A DNA stretch of 64,000 bases, from assembly GCF_000374165.1 (NCBI RefSeq), contig NZ_KB893713.1, positions 76,853 to 140,852 on the forward strand, read 5' to 3'. Position 1 is the stretch's first letter, and each line of letters begins with the position of its first letter. A program made the position numbers and the translations under genes. Below, piece after piece: positions 54,170 through 62,407 of this stretch. This DNA is from Parafrankia elaeagni. Its GTDB lineage: Bacteria; Actinomycetota; Actinomycetes; Frankiales; Frankiaceae. The notes beneath the pieces are model-generated. The model did no database searches, was not told the origin of the DNA, and worked only from the letters and a program-made list of their open reading frames with translations.

Positions 54170-55363
54170 TCAGCGGACCCTGAGGGGAAGGCTTTCCCAG
54201 CCACGCATGGTCGAGGTGGAGGAAAGCGCCGCGTTGTCCCAGTCCACCTCCCACTCCTGGAACCTGTTGAGGAACTCGGCGAGCGCGATCCGACCCTCGA
54301 GCCTCGCCAGCGCGGCACCCAGGCAGTAATGGGTCCCGAGCCCGAAGGTGATGTGCTGGTCGATCCTGCGGCGGATGTCGTAGCGCTCGCCGCCGTCCCA
54401 TCGCCGCTCGTCGCGGTTCGCCGACGCGACCAGCATCATCATCGCGCTGCCCGCCGGCACCGTCTGGTCATACAGCCGCACGTCGCGCGTGACGTAGCGG
54501 GCGACGGCATGGCCGGTCGGCTCGAAGCGCAGTGTCTCCTCGATGGTGTTCGGAATCAGGTCGCGGTGCGCGAGAAGGTCGGCACGCTGGTCGGGGTAAC
54601 GCACGAGCAAAGCGACGAGCCAGCCGATCAGGCGCGCGGTCGTCTCGTTGCCAGCGCCGGCCAGCACCGTGACGTAGGTCAGGATCTCCTCGCGGGTGAG
54701 CGTGCGCCGGACACCTTTCTCGTCCTCGAACTCGGCGCCCAGCAGCTCGGTCATCAGGTCGTCGGAGGGATGCGCGGCCCGCCAGTCGATGTAGTCCGCG
54801 AACAGCTCGGTGTCCATGAGCGCGGCCCCCGACACCTTCATCTGCCCGCCGGACTCGGTGCGCAGCCTGGCGTCGGCGCGTTCCCGGACCGCCAGCTGAT
54901 CCTCCTCGGGGATGCCGAGCAGCATGCCGATGACGCGCATCGGGACCTCGTTGGCGAAGGAGGTCATGAGGTCGAACTGGTCCACTCCCTCGAGCCGGTC
55001 GAGACAGCGGACGCAGTACTCCTGGATCGCCGACTCCAGCGACAAGACCCGGCGGGGCGTGAACACCCGCGCGAGCAGGCGCCGGTGGATGTCATGGATC
55101 GGCGGATCCTCCATGAGTAACGTGCCCGGCGGAATCTCGACATTCGCCTTGATGATCTCCAGAATCGGCCCCCTCGACGAGGAGAAGGTGGGCCAGTCGA
55201 CGAGTCCGCTGTTGACGTCGTCCCAACGGCTGAGTACCCAGAAATCGTGCTGGCTGTTGTGCCACAGCGGCGCCTCGGCACGCATCCGCCGGTAAACCGG
55301 ATACGGGTCGTCGGCGATCTCACGGTCGAACGGATCCCAGTACACCGTGGTCATGTCGGTCAT
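54170..55363 (-). CDS. Cytochrome P450
   Basis: 397 residues from ATG 55363, after GGGAGG. The haem-ligand Cys is C347 in FGLGTHYCLGAAL, the I-helix oxygen motif is LAGAGNETTARL, and the K-helix motif is EETLRFEP. The length and soluble N-terminus are typical of bacterial class I P450s, which need ferredoxin and a reductase. No redox partner gene is in the window. The substrate is unknown; the subgroup resembles CYP enzymes of steroid or terpene-like catabolism in actinobacteria. It diverges from the DLH remnant. Confidence 0.93.
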   Translation of the reverse strand: MTDMTTVYWDPFDREIADDPYPVYRRMRAEAPLWHNSQHDFWVLSRWDDVNSGLVDWPTFSSSRGPILEIIKANVEIPPGTLLMEDPPIHDIHRRLLARVFTPRRVLSLESAIQEYCVRCLDRLEGVDQFDLMTSFANEVPMRVIGMLLGIPEEDQLAVRERADARLRTESGGQMKVSGAALMDTELFADYIDWRAAHPSDDLMTELLGAEFEDEKGVRRTLTREEILTYVTVLAGAGNETTARLIGWLVALLVRYPDQRADLLAHRDLIPNTIEETLRFEPTGHAVARYVTRDVRLYDQTVPAGSAMMMLVASANRDERRWDGGERYDIRRRIDQHITFGLGTHYCLGAALARLEGRIALAEFLNRFQEWEVDWDNAALSSTSTMRGWESLPLRVR

Positions 55364-55564
55364 CGGAACCTCCCGGGACGGCAGCGCCTGCGCGCTTCTT
55401 TGAACACGCATTCAAACTTCGGCGGCACCCGCCGTCAAGAAGATCGACGGTCCGGCCGGACGAGACTGTGGGGCCGCCCGCGAGGAACGGCTTCTGGGAT
55501 GCTGGGCGACGAAGCCCACGCAGAAACCCGCACCGAAGCCCGCGCGAAGGCCGACGGAGGCTCC

Positions 55565-55904
55565 ATGCGCACCGAGAACATCGAGTACACCTGCCGGGAC
55601 CTGCGCCTCATCGGTGAGCTTTCCCTCGACGAGAGCCGGCCCGGCCCGCGCCCGGCGGTTCTGGTCTGTCACGGCGGCGGCGGCCTGAACGGGAATGCCC
55701 GAGCAACGCCGGGCCTTCGAGGCGGAGATGCACGCCGCCGGGGTCGCCTGGCAGATGCACCTCTACGGCGGCGTGGGCCACTCCTTCACCGACCCGTCCC
55801 ACGACGGTCTGCGCCCCGGCATCCGCTACGACCGTCGCTCCGACGAACGTTCCTGGAAGGCGATGATCGACCTGTTCGAGGAGGTTCTCCCGGCCTCCCG
55901 CTGA
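55565..55904 (+). pseudogene. Dienelactone hydrolase remnant
   Basis: The first part (IEYTCRDLRLIGELSLDE, PAVLVCHGGGGLN) is the N-terminus of a dienelactone hydrolase. At about 55,690 it switches frame and jumps to PEQRRAFEAEMHAAGVAWQM, HLYGGVGHSFTDP, the C-terminus with the catalytic His. About 130 residues, including the nucleophile Cys/Ser region, are missing and the two parts are in different frames. The gene cannot make an active hydrolase. Confidence 0.8.
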
Positions 55905-55979
55905 GCCGGTTGCCCATCGCGCCCGGTGACGCTGGCTGACGGGAGCCGCCCACGTGAGTCTGTTGGAGACGGTGGCATC

Positions 55980-56897
55980 GTGACGACGCACCTCCCCGGC
56001 ACGCCGGACCTCCCGGAAGCGGATCCCCCGCCCGCGGAGCCACCGGCTGGCTGGCCGACCGGCGACCTCCCGCTGAGCCGGTCGGACCTGCAGCGGTTCC
56101 GGACCGAACTGGCGACTGTCGCACCGGACCGGACGTCGGCGGAGATGCTGCTCGGCGAGCTCGGCGTGCCACCGAGGCGCCTGCCGTCGTTCCACAGCAC
56201 GTCGGAGCACGCCTGGTTCGAGGTGTTCCGGGCGCTCGAGGCCGGGATCGTGGCTCAGCCCTGCCGGCGACTGCTGGCAGCGGCCCTCGCCCGCTACCCG
56301 GCCAACGGTGTCTTCCGCGATCTTCATGACCGCTTCCTGGCCGGCCGGCCGGGTGACCCCGCCCCGTCGATGACGGGCGCAGGCCGGACATCGCCGCCGC
56401 CACCACTACCACCACCCGCGTCACCCGCGTCACCCGCGCCGACGGCACCACCGCCGCACGCACCGACGGTGTTCCTGGCACACGATGGAGAGGAGCAGAG
56501 CAAGGTCCGGGCGTTGGCCGAGCTGCTGACAGCGGCGGGCTTCACTCCGTGGGTCGGATCCGAGATGGTGACCGGCGGCTCTCGACGGGATCTGGTCGTG
56601 CGCCGCGCGGTGCTGGACTGCGACTTCTTCGTGCCGTGCCTGTCAGCCCGGGTGCTGGGTCGCCCCAGCCAGCTCCATCGGGAGATCAGGATCGCGCTCG
56701 ACCGCGCGGACGAACTCCCCGACCATGTGGTGTTCATCGTGCCGGCACGACTCGACGAGTGCGACCTGCCAGCGGATCTGCAGGAGTACCAGTGGGTCGA
56801 CCTGTTCGCGGCAGGTGGGATCGATCAGCTGCTCCGGGCGCTGCGCGCGTCGACTCCGAGCGCCCGGAACAGCCGTTCCGGGCCGTCGGGCCGGTAG
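55980..56897 (+). CDS. TIR-domain protein with N-terminal effector-associated domain (EAD1-like)
   Basis: 305 residues; GTG 55980 is preferred (GGAG ten bases upstream), GTG 55926 being possible. Residues of about 30-115 (LSRSDLQRFRTELATVAPD, LAAALARYPANGVFRDL) match EAD1, a death-fold-like adaptor. A Pro-rich linker leads to a TIR domain from about 163 (TVFLAHDGEEQ, FTPWVGSE, CLSARVLGR). The predicted catalytic Glu is E235 in LHREIRIAL, in line with NAD-cleaving TIR effectors. The last 73 bp overlap the 3' end of the opposite TIR gene. Action: probably NAD depletion or signalling on activation. Confidence 0.82.
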   Translation: MTTHLPGTPDLPEADPPPAEPPAGWPTGDLPLSRSDLQRFRTELATVAPDRTSAEMLLGELGVPPRRLPSFHSTSEHAWFEVFRALEAGIVAQPCRRLLAAALARYPANGVFRDLHDRFLAGRPGDPAPSMTGAGRTSPPPPLPPPASPASPAPTAPPPHAPTVFLAHDGEEQSKVRALAELLTAAGFTPWVGSEMVTGGSRRDLVVRRAVLDCDFFVPCLSARVLGRPSQLHREIRIALDRADELPDHVVFIVPARLDECDLPADLQEYQWVDLFAAGGIDQLLRALRASTPSARNSRSGPSGR

Positions 56898-58348
56898 AAG
56901 CGAACCGGCTCGAGATGGTCGAGCCGGGTGGGCAGGCCGCACTGCTCGTCGAGCAGGACCGGGACGACGAAAGTCCGCCCTTCCGGCATCTCCTCGGCGA
57001 CGTCGAGCGCCAGGCGCAGCTGCCGTTGCAGATCACCGGCCCGCCCGACGGACTCCGTCGACAGGCACACCACGACGTAGCGGCTCTGCCGGATGGTCCG
57101 CCGCATCTCGAGCCGGCGATCGGCCCCACCGAGCAGATCGACGTTGGCCCGCCACGGGTCGAAACCCGCGAGCCTCAGGTGCCCGTCGACCAGGTCGGCC
57201 GCCCGTGCGTCGGACTCGTCATGGGCGATGACGACGGCAAATGAGGCACCGACGCCGCTCGCCGCGGCCTGGCGTCGTCGCGGCCCGTCGAACAGCGGAC
57301 GCCGATCGGCGACCTCGTACGGCAACCGGAACACCGCTGCCGTCTCGGTCAGGTCCGCGATCTCGGTCAGGAAGCGTTCGCCCGGGCCCAGGTTGCCCGG
57401 CGGAACCCCCAGGTCGTAGGTACGGTCCAGCCAGTCGAGACTCATCGTCGTGATGTTGGTCCAGGCCGTGTGCAACTCGCCGCCCATCGGGCGAGCCACC
57501 GCCGCCCCGCCGGCGAATCCGGTGCCCGCCGCCATGGGAGTGATGGTCGCGGCCACCCGCTCTCCCAGGTCCGGGTCAATCGGCGCGGCGGCGGCGAGTG
57601 AGATCCGGATGCGGAACACCCGGTCGACGTAGCGACGCACCGCGGCGTCGTACAGCGGCCGCGCCGCCGCCGCGAACGGGTCGGCGGGGAAGCGCACCGG
57701 GCTGGCCGCCGGAGTGGCGTCCCGGGAGAGGGCGGCGTACTGGCCGGCCAGCCCGGCCAACGCCGCCTGTTCGCCCGGTCCCAGGCGGTACGGCTCGACG
57801 CAGACGCCGAGCAGCGTGCCGTCCGGCCTGGCCAGCAGCTGTTCCCAGGTCGCCTGCCAGTCGCCACCGCCGGTGTACGGCGACACGGCGACGCACACCC
57901 TGCGTTCCGCCCGCCGGGACCAGGACCAGGCGACAGCCTTGCGGATCTCGACCATTCCCTCGCTGCGCGGGTGCAGCGGAGCCAGCAGCTGCACGACGGC
58001 CGCCGAGTCGAGCACGGGCGTGACACGAACGTGGTCCGGAGCGGCGGCCAGCCGGTCCCGCAGCGCCAGTACTCGGCGCACGGCGGCGCGCCGGTCAATG
58101 TCGTAGGCCTGCGCGAGCAGAACGCAGGTCAACCACTCCGAGCCGGGGAAGGTTATGTACCGCACCTCGAAACGAACGGGGTCAGCGACATTCCACAGCC
58201 CGGCGAGCCACACCTGTTCCGCCGTCGCCGCCTCGGAGACGCTCGCCCGCACCGGCCTGACCGGCTCGACCTCGGCTGCGGCCCATGCCCAGTGACCGCC
58301 GTCAGCTCCTGAGACGACGTGGGTCCCGTCACCTGGCCCGATCGTCAT
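56825..58348 (-). CDS. Large TIR-domain protein with a probable non-catalytic TIR
   Basis: 507 residues from ATG 58348, overlapping the membrane-protein stop by 20 bp. Residues 1-340 form an unrecognised domain (EWLTCVLLAQAYDIDRRAAV, RRVCVAVSPYTGGGDW, DRVFRIRISLAAAAPIDP). The C-terminal third is TIR-like (FAVVIAHDESDARAAD, FDPWRANVD, VVVCLSTESVG). Where the sister protein and NADase TIRs have Glu, this one has Q443 (DLQRQLRLAL), so NAD cleavage is unlikely. It could be a regulator or partner of the other TIR. The N-terminus has no known homology to me. Confidence 0.75.
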   Translation of the reverse strand: MTIGPGDGTHVVSGADGGHWAWAAAEVEPVRPVRASVSEAATAEQVWLAGLWNVADPVRFEVRYITFPGSEWLTCVLLAQAYDIDRRAAVRRVLALRDRLAAAPDHVRVTPVLDSAAVVQLLAPLHPRSEGMVEIRKAVAWSWSRRAERRVCVAVSPYTGGGDWQATWEQLLARPDGTLLGVCVEPYRLGPGEQAALAGLAGQYAALSRDATPAASPVRFPADPFAAAARPLYDAAVRRYVDRVFRIRISLAAAAPIDPDLGERVAATITPMAAGTGFAGGAAVARPMGGELHTAWTNITTMSLDWLDRTYDLGVPPGNLGPGERFLTEIADLTETAAVFRLPYEVADRRPLFDGPRRRQAAASGVGASFAVVIAHDESDARAADLVDGHLRLAGFDPWRANVDLLGGADRRLEMRRTIRQSRYVVVCLSTESVGRAGDLQRQLRLALDVAEEMPEGRTFVVPVLLDEQCGLPTRLDHLEPVRFYRPDGPERLFRALGVDARSARSS

Positions 58349-59453
58349 TGCCGTCGCGCCCTCGATCGAACGGATAGCCGCCACTGTCTGGCCCGACCGG
58401 AGCGCCGGGCGGGACGGGTGGAACAGGCGGGGCGGGCGGGGGCTGGAACGGAGGCTGGTGCGAGAACCTCTGCTGGTCAGCTGCGGTGTGGGACGCCCCC
58501 GGATCGTGTTGCGGCATCGGAGCGTGCTGCGCCGCCTGGTGTGACGTGTCCAGCCAGCTCGGCCCCGGCGGCTGGGGCGCCCGGGGCGCCGACGCAAACG
58601 GATGTGGCGAGAAGGGGGACGGCGCCGTGCTGGGCGCCGACGGAATTCTGCTGCGTTCCTGCGGGTGCGGAAAACCGAACTCGAGAGGCACGTCGCGCTG
58701 CTCGTAGGCGACGAAAAGCCCTTCCCGGCAGGCGGAGTGCACGGCCTCGCGCATGGCCCTCGGACGTTCGGTGCGCAGCATCCGCAGTTCAGGGCTGTTG
58801 CGCCCGAGCATGCCGCCGAGGATGTCGGAGAAGAACTGCCCGATGAGCTGCCACCCGCGACGCGAGCGCCACATCATCCAACCGAGATAGAGGCTCGTGC
58901 CGTAGGCGAAGACCGAGACGTAGGCGACATAGAAGTTCTCGTGCAACACGAGACGGTAGCGCACGCCGTCGCGCGGCGAGCCGGTGTCGACCGGCCGTAC
59001 CTCGGGATGGATCGGCATCCGGCGCGTTCGGAGCGCACCGGCGATCTGGCTGTAGGTGGACGTCGCGCTGCCCGCCCGGTCACCGAGAAGCACCCGCCAT
59101 TCCGCGACGGGTTCGGGCACCCTCATTCCCAGCAGCACCACGAAGAAGGCGATGGTGGACATTATCATCGCGACGACCAGCAGACCTCCGGCCGCCTCCT
59201 CACCACTACCCGCCGACGCAAACAACACGAGCAGGAAGAAGACAAAGAAGACGAGTGCACTGGCGACACCTGCGCTCAGGAACATCAGAATAATCGTCCG
59301 GGGACTGACGCCCTCGTCGAGTGCGGTTTCGATTCCGCTGTGCCTGAGGTTCTTGTCCAGGTACGCCACGTCGACGTTGCTGCCGTCCCAGCCTGGGACC
59401 GACACCGTCCACTGCGGCGCCGCGCCTGGGTGAGAGCCGTACTGATCGACCAT
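58329..59453 (-). CDS. Membrane protein of the TIR module
   Basis: 374 residues from ATG 59453. Two strong membrane segments (53-80, TIILMFLSAGVASALVFFVF; 88-111, LLVVAMIMSTIAFFVVLLG) follow an N-terminal soluble part. A third hydrophobic stretch lies near 170-195 (NFYVAYVSVFAYGTSLYLGW). The C-terminal 120 residues are Pro/Gln-rich and disordered. The stop overlaps the start region of the large TIR gene, so both are co-translated. It may anchor or sense for the TIR proteins. No family name is assigned. Confidence 0.7.
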   Translation of the reverse strand: MVDQYGSHPGAAPQWTVSVPGWDGSNVDVAYLDKNLRHSGIETALDEGVSPRTIILMFLSAGVASALVFFVFFLLVLFASAGSGEEAAGGLLVVAMIMSTIAFFVVLLGMRVPEPVAEWRVLLGDRAGSATSTYSQIAGALRTRRMPIHPEVRPVDTGSPRDGVRYRLVLHENFYVAYVSVFAYGTSLYLGWMMWRSRRGWQLIGQFFSDILGGMLGRNSPELRMLRTERPRAMREAVHSACREGLFVAYEQRDVPLEFGFPHPQERSRIPSAPSTAPSPFSPHPFASAPRAPQPPGPSWLDTSHQAAQHAPMPQHDPGASHTAADQQRFSHQPPFQPPPAPPVPPVPPGAPVGPDSGGYPFDRGRDGNDDRAR

Positions 59454-59634
59454 TGTGGCCCCGTTCCACTTAGTCGTTTGACGCGCATCAACCGACCCGA
59501 CCTTCGCCGGGTCGGCCATCGATGCCAGAACTTTACGCCACGTCGCGACGATTCTCGACACCAGGGCAGAACCAGGGCATTCGTGTTGCTAGTCAGCAGT
59601 TTCGCCGGCGCTCCGGGTGCGGCGCACCGGTGCC

Positions 59635-60426
59635 TTACTCCGCCGTCGGCGGCGCTCGGCGCTCTTTCGGGGAGATCCGTTCGAGCTTTGTCCAGCCGCG
59701 CCAGCCGCGCTCCTCGAGCAGTTTCAGGAGCCGGCGCGCGATCGGCATCGAGTCGAGGAAGACCGAGTCGAGGAGCTGCGCGAGCTCGTCGGGCATCACC
59801 TCGTCGTAGTTCTCCCACCCCTCGGCGTCGGCCTCGATGAGGGCGACGAGCCGGTCGGCGATGGCCTCCACTCGCGGGTCGTCCGCCTCCCAGCCGGCCG
59901 CGGCGATGAGATCATGGTAGAACCGGAGCGTCGCCGGGTCGTCGAGCTGCTGCTGCTTCAGCGTCATGTAGAGCGGCATGTGCTCCGGGAGCTGGGCGGC
60001 GACCAGGATCCAGGCGTCCCGCTCGCCCTCGATCATCTGCTCCGGCAGGCCGAGCTCGCGCATCCGGTCGAGGTAGGCCACCGCCTCCGGCGGCAGGGCC
60101 AGGCTGTCCCCGGCCGCCAGCTGCGCGATCCGTTCCCGGTGCCGCTGCCGCTCCCTGATCTCCGCACGCAGGCGCCGGTCGATGTCGACGATGGCGGCGT
60201 TGAACTCCTCCTCGCCCGCGCCGAGCAGCTCGCGGACCCGCGCGAGCGGGACGCCGGCGCTGGCGAGCGTACGGATCCTGATGAGCTCGACGACGGCCTG
60301 GGCGCCGTAGCACCGGTAGCCGGAGTGATCGCGCTCCGGCTCCGGCAGGAGACCCTTGGCGTGGTAATGCCGCACCGCGCGCACGGTGACGCCGGCGTAC
60401 GACGCCAGCTGGCTGATCGTGAGCAC
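59635..60426 (-). CDS. MerR family transcriptional regulator
   Basis: 263 residues from ATG 60426. The HTH opens LTISQLASYAGVTVRAVRHY, with the wing GLLPEPERDHSGYRCY. A dimerisation helix and a large C-terminal ligand domain (LGLPEQMIEGERDAWILVAA) follow, like multidrug-sensing MerR proteins. It starts 32 bases after the ABC permease gene on the same strand, forming a likely operon with it. It probably activates the exporter in response to its drug. Confidence 0.9.
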   Translation of the reverse strand: MLTISQLASYAGVTVRAVRHYHAKGLLPEPERDHSGYRCYGAQAVVELIRIRTLASAGVPLARVRELLGAGEEEFNAAIVDIDRRLRAEIRERQRHRERIAQLAAGDSLALPPEAVAYLDRMRELGLPEQMIEGERDAWILVAAQLPEHMPLYMTLKQQQLDDPATLRFYHDLIAAAGWEADDPRVEAIADRLVALIEADAEGWENYDEVMPDELAQLLDSVFLDSMPIARRLLKLLEERGWRGWTKLERISPKERRAPPTAE

Positions 60427-60458
60427 GCGTCAGTCTCCTACTCCCCTGCCAGCCTCCC

Positions 60459-61274
60459 CTACTTCGTGGGCACTCGGAGGAACAGCCGGCGCGACCAGAG
60501 GTAGCCGAGCAGGGCGATCAGCGCGCACCATCCGATCGCGAGCCACAGGTCGGTGCCCGTCTCCGTGCCCGTGACGAGTGCGCGCAGAGTGTCGATCATC
60601 GGCGTGAAGGGCTGGTGCTCCGCGAACTGGCGCAGGCCGGCGGGCATCGCGTCGGTCGGCACGAAGCCGCTGCTGATGAACGGCAGCATCACCAGGAACA
60701 GCGGGGTGTTGCTCGCCGTCTCGACGCTGTCCGCCGCCAGGCCCAGGCCGACGGTCAGCCAGGTGAGCGCGAACGCGATGAGGACCAGCAGCGCGACCGC
60801 GCCGAGCCAGCCGAGCGGGCCGGCGTCGGAGCGGAACCCGAGCAGGAACGCGAACGCCGCCACGATCACCACGGCGAAGCCGGTCCGCAGGACAGCGCCC
60901 AGCACGTGGCCGGTGAGCACCGACGCCCGGGCGATGTCCATCGTGCGGAACCGGGCGATGATCCCGGTGGTCATGTCGGTCGCGGTCGAGATCGCGGTGC
61001 CGAGCGCGACACTGGCGACCGTCATGATGAGAATGCCCGGCGTGATGAACACCAGGTAGTCGCCGCGGTCCCCGCCGCCGCCCTGGCCCGGCAGGCCGGC
61101 ACCCTGGCCCGGCAGGCCGGCGCCGAGGGTCCCGCCGAACACATACACGAACAACAGCAGGAACACGATCGGCTGCGCGACCAGCATGATCGACAGCGAG
61201 GGGTAGCGGCGGATGTGCAGCAGGTTGCGCCGCAGCATCGTCGCCGAGTCACGGACGGTGTAGGCGGTGCTCAT
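60459..61274 (-). CDS. ABC-2 type transporter permease (DrrB-like)
   Basis: 271 residues from ATG 61274, overlapping the ATPase stop by four bases. Six membrane segments with the ABC-2 core (SLSIMLVAQPIVFLLLFVYV, YLVFITPGILIMTVASVALG, FLVMLPFISSGFVP) match DrrB, the permease of the daunorubicin-type exporter. A Gly-rich loop (GAGLPGQGAGLPGQGGGGD) after segment 2 contains an internal GLPGQGA duplication. It should export a lipophilic compound with the ATPase encoded upstream. Confidence 0.9.
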   Translation of the reverse strand: MSTAYTVRDSATMLRRNLLHIRRYPSLSIMLVAQPIVFLLLFVYVFGGTLGAGLPGQGAGLPGQGGGGDRGDYLVFITPGILIMTVASVALGTAISTATDMTTGIIARFRTMDIARASVLTGHVLGAVLRTGFAVVIVAAFAFLLGFRSDAGPLGWLGAVALLVLIAFALTWLTVGLGLAADSVETASNTPLFLVMLPFISSGFVPTDAMPAGLRQFAEHQPFTPMIDTLRALVTGTETGTDLWLAIGWCALIALLGYLWSRRLFLRVPTK

Positions 61275-62227
61275 GCCGGGATCTCCTCTGCTGCGGGCGT
61301 CTCGGCCGCGCGGCCGGTCAGCGCGAGAAACACGTCGTCGAGGTCGGCGGACCCGACCGTCAGCCCGGCGACGCCCTCGTCGTCCAGGCCGTCGAGCACG
61401 CGGCGCAGCCCGGCGACGCTGCCGTCGGCCGGCATCTGCAGGGTGAGCGCGTCGACGTCGGAGGTGGCCTCCGGATGTGCCGCCGCTGCCGCGGCCAGCG
61501 CCGCGGCGTGCGTGAACTGCACCGACACGTGCCCGCCGGGCACCCGCCGTTTCAGCTGGGCCGCCGTGCCCTCGGCGACCAGCCGGCCCCCGTCGAGGAC
61601 CCCGATCCGGTCGGCCAGCTGGTCGGCCTCCTCGAGGTACTGCGTCGTCAGCAGCACCGTCACGCCGTCGGCGACCTGCTCGCGCACGATCGCCCACAGG
61701 CCGCGACGGCTGCGCGGGTCGAGACCGGTCGTCGGCTCGTCGAGGAAGATCAGTCGGGGCCGGGTGATGAGCGTCATCGCCAGGTCCAGCCGCCGCTTCA
61801 TGCCGCCCGAGTAGGTCTGCGCCCGCCGGTCGGCGGCGTCGACGAGGTCGAAGCGCTCCAGCATCACGGTCACGGCGGCGGCGGTGGTCGCCCGGCCGAG
61901 GTGCGTCAGTTCGGCCATCAGCCGCAGGTTCTCGCGGCCGGTCAGCAGCTCGTCGATCGCGGAGAACTGACCGGTGACACCGATCGCGGCCCGCACCCCG
62001 CCAGGGTCGCGCCGCACGTCGAAGCCGGCGACGCGGATCTCGCCGGCATCCGGGGCCAGCAGGGTGGAGAGAATGTTGACGATGGTCGTCTTGCCGGCGC
62101 CGTTGGGCCCGAGGAGCGCATAGACGGTGCCCTCCGGGACGGTCAGGTCGACGCCGTCCAGCACGGTGTGGTCGCCGTAGGATTTGGTGAGTCCGACGAC
62201 CTCGATCGCGGGCCTGGTAGCGGTCAT
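61271..62227 (-). CDS. ABC transporter ATP-binding protein (DrrA-like)
   Basis: 318 residues from ATG 62227. Walker A is LLGPNGAGKTT, the signature YSGGMKRRLDLA, and Walker B LIFLDEPTTGLD. The C-terminal domain (LADRIGVLDGGRLVAEGTA, SADLDDVFLALTGR) is the DrrA type, matching drug-resistance exporters. It is the first gene of a three-gene operon with the DrrB-like permease and the MerR regulator. It probably exports an antibiotic or self-made metabolite, which cannot be named here. Confidence 0.93.
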   Translation of the reverse strand: MTATRPAIEVVGLTKSYGDHTVLDGVDLTVPEGTVYALLGPNGAGKTTIVNILSTLLAPDAGEIRVAGFDVRRDPGGVRAAIGVTGQFSAIDELLTGRENLRLMAELTHLGRATTAAAVTVMLERFDLVDAADRRAQTYSGGMKRRLDLAMTLITRPRLIFLDEPTTGLDPRSRRGLWAIVREQVADGVTVLLTTQYLEEADQLADRIGVLDGGRLVAEGTAAQLKRRVPGGHVSVQFTHAAALAAAAAAHPEATSDVDALTLQMPADGSVAGLRRVLDGLDDEGVAGLTVGSADLDDVFLALTGRAAETPAAEEIPA

Positions 62228-62285
62228 GCCGCCATGCTGGGGCCCTGACGCAGGGTCAAGGTCAAGCCGCGTCACGGGAGACGCC

Positions 62286-62324
62286 GCGGCGCGGGGAAGC
62301 GGCGCGGGGAAGCGGCGCGGGGCG
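62286..62324. repeat. Three 13-bp tandem repeats in a divergent promoter gap
   Basis: GCGGCGCGGGGAA occurs at 62,286 and 62,299, with a variant at 62,312, between the DrrA-like and MmyB-like genes. Confidence 0.85.
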
Positions 62325-62407
62325 GGGCCACGGTGCGGGGCGACACCACGGTGAGGGATACCGGCGGGGACTCCCACCCGCTCGGGTCCACGCCTACTGT
62401 CAGGCAC

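Noticed and set aside
55980..59453. Reading the TIR locus as an FxsC/FxSxx peptide system
   Set aside because: No FxSxx-COOH precursor or radical-SAM maturase gene is present in the window.
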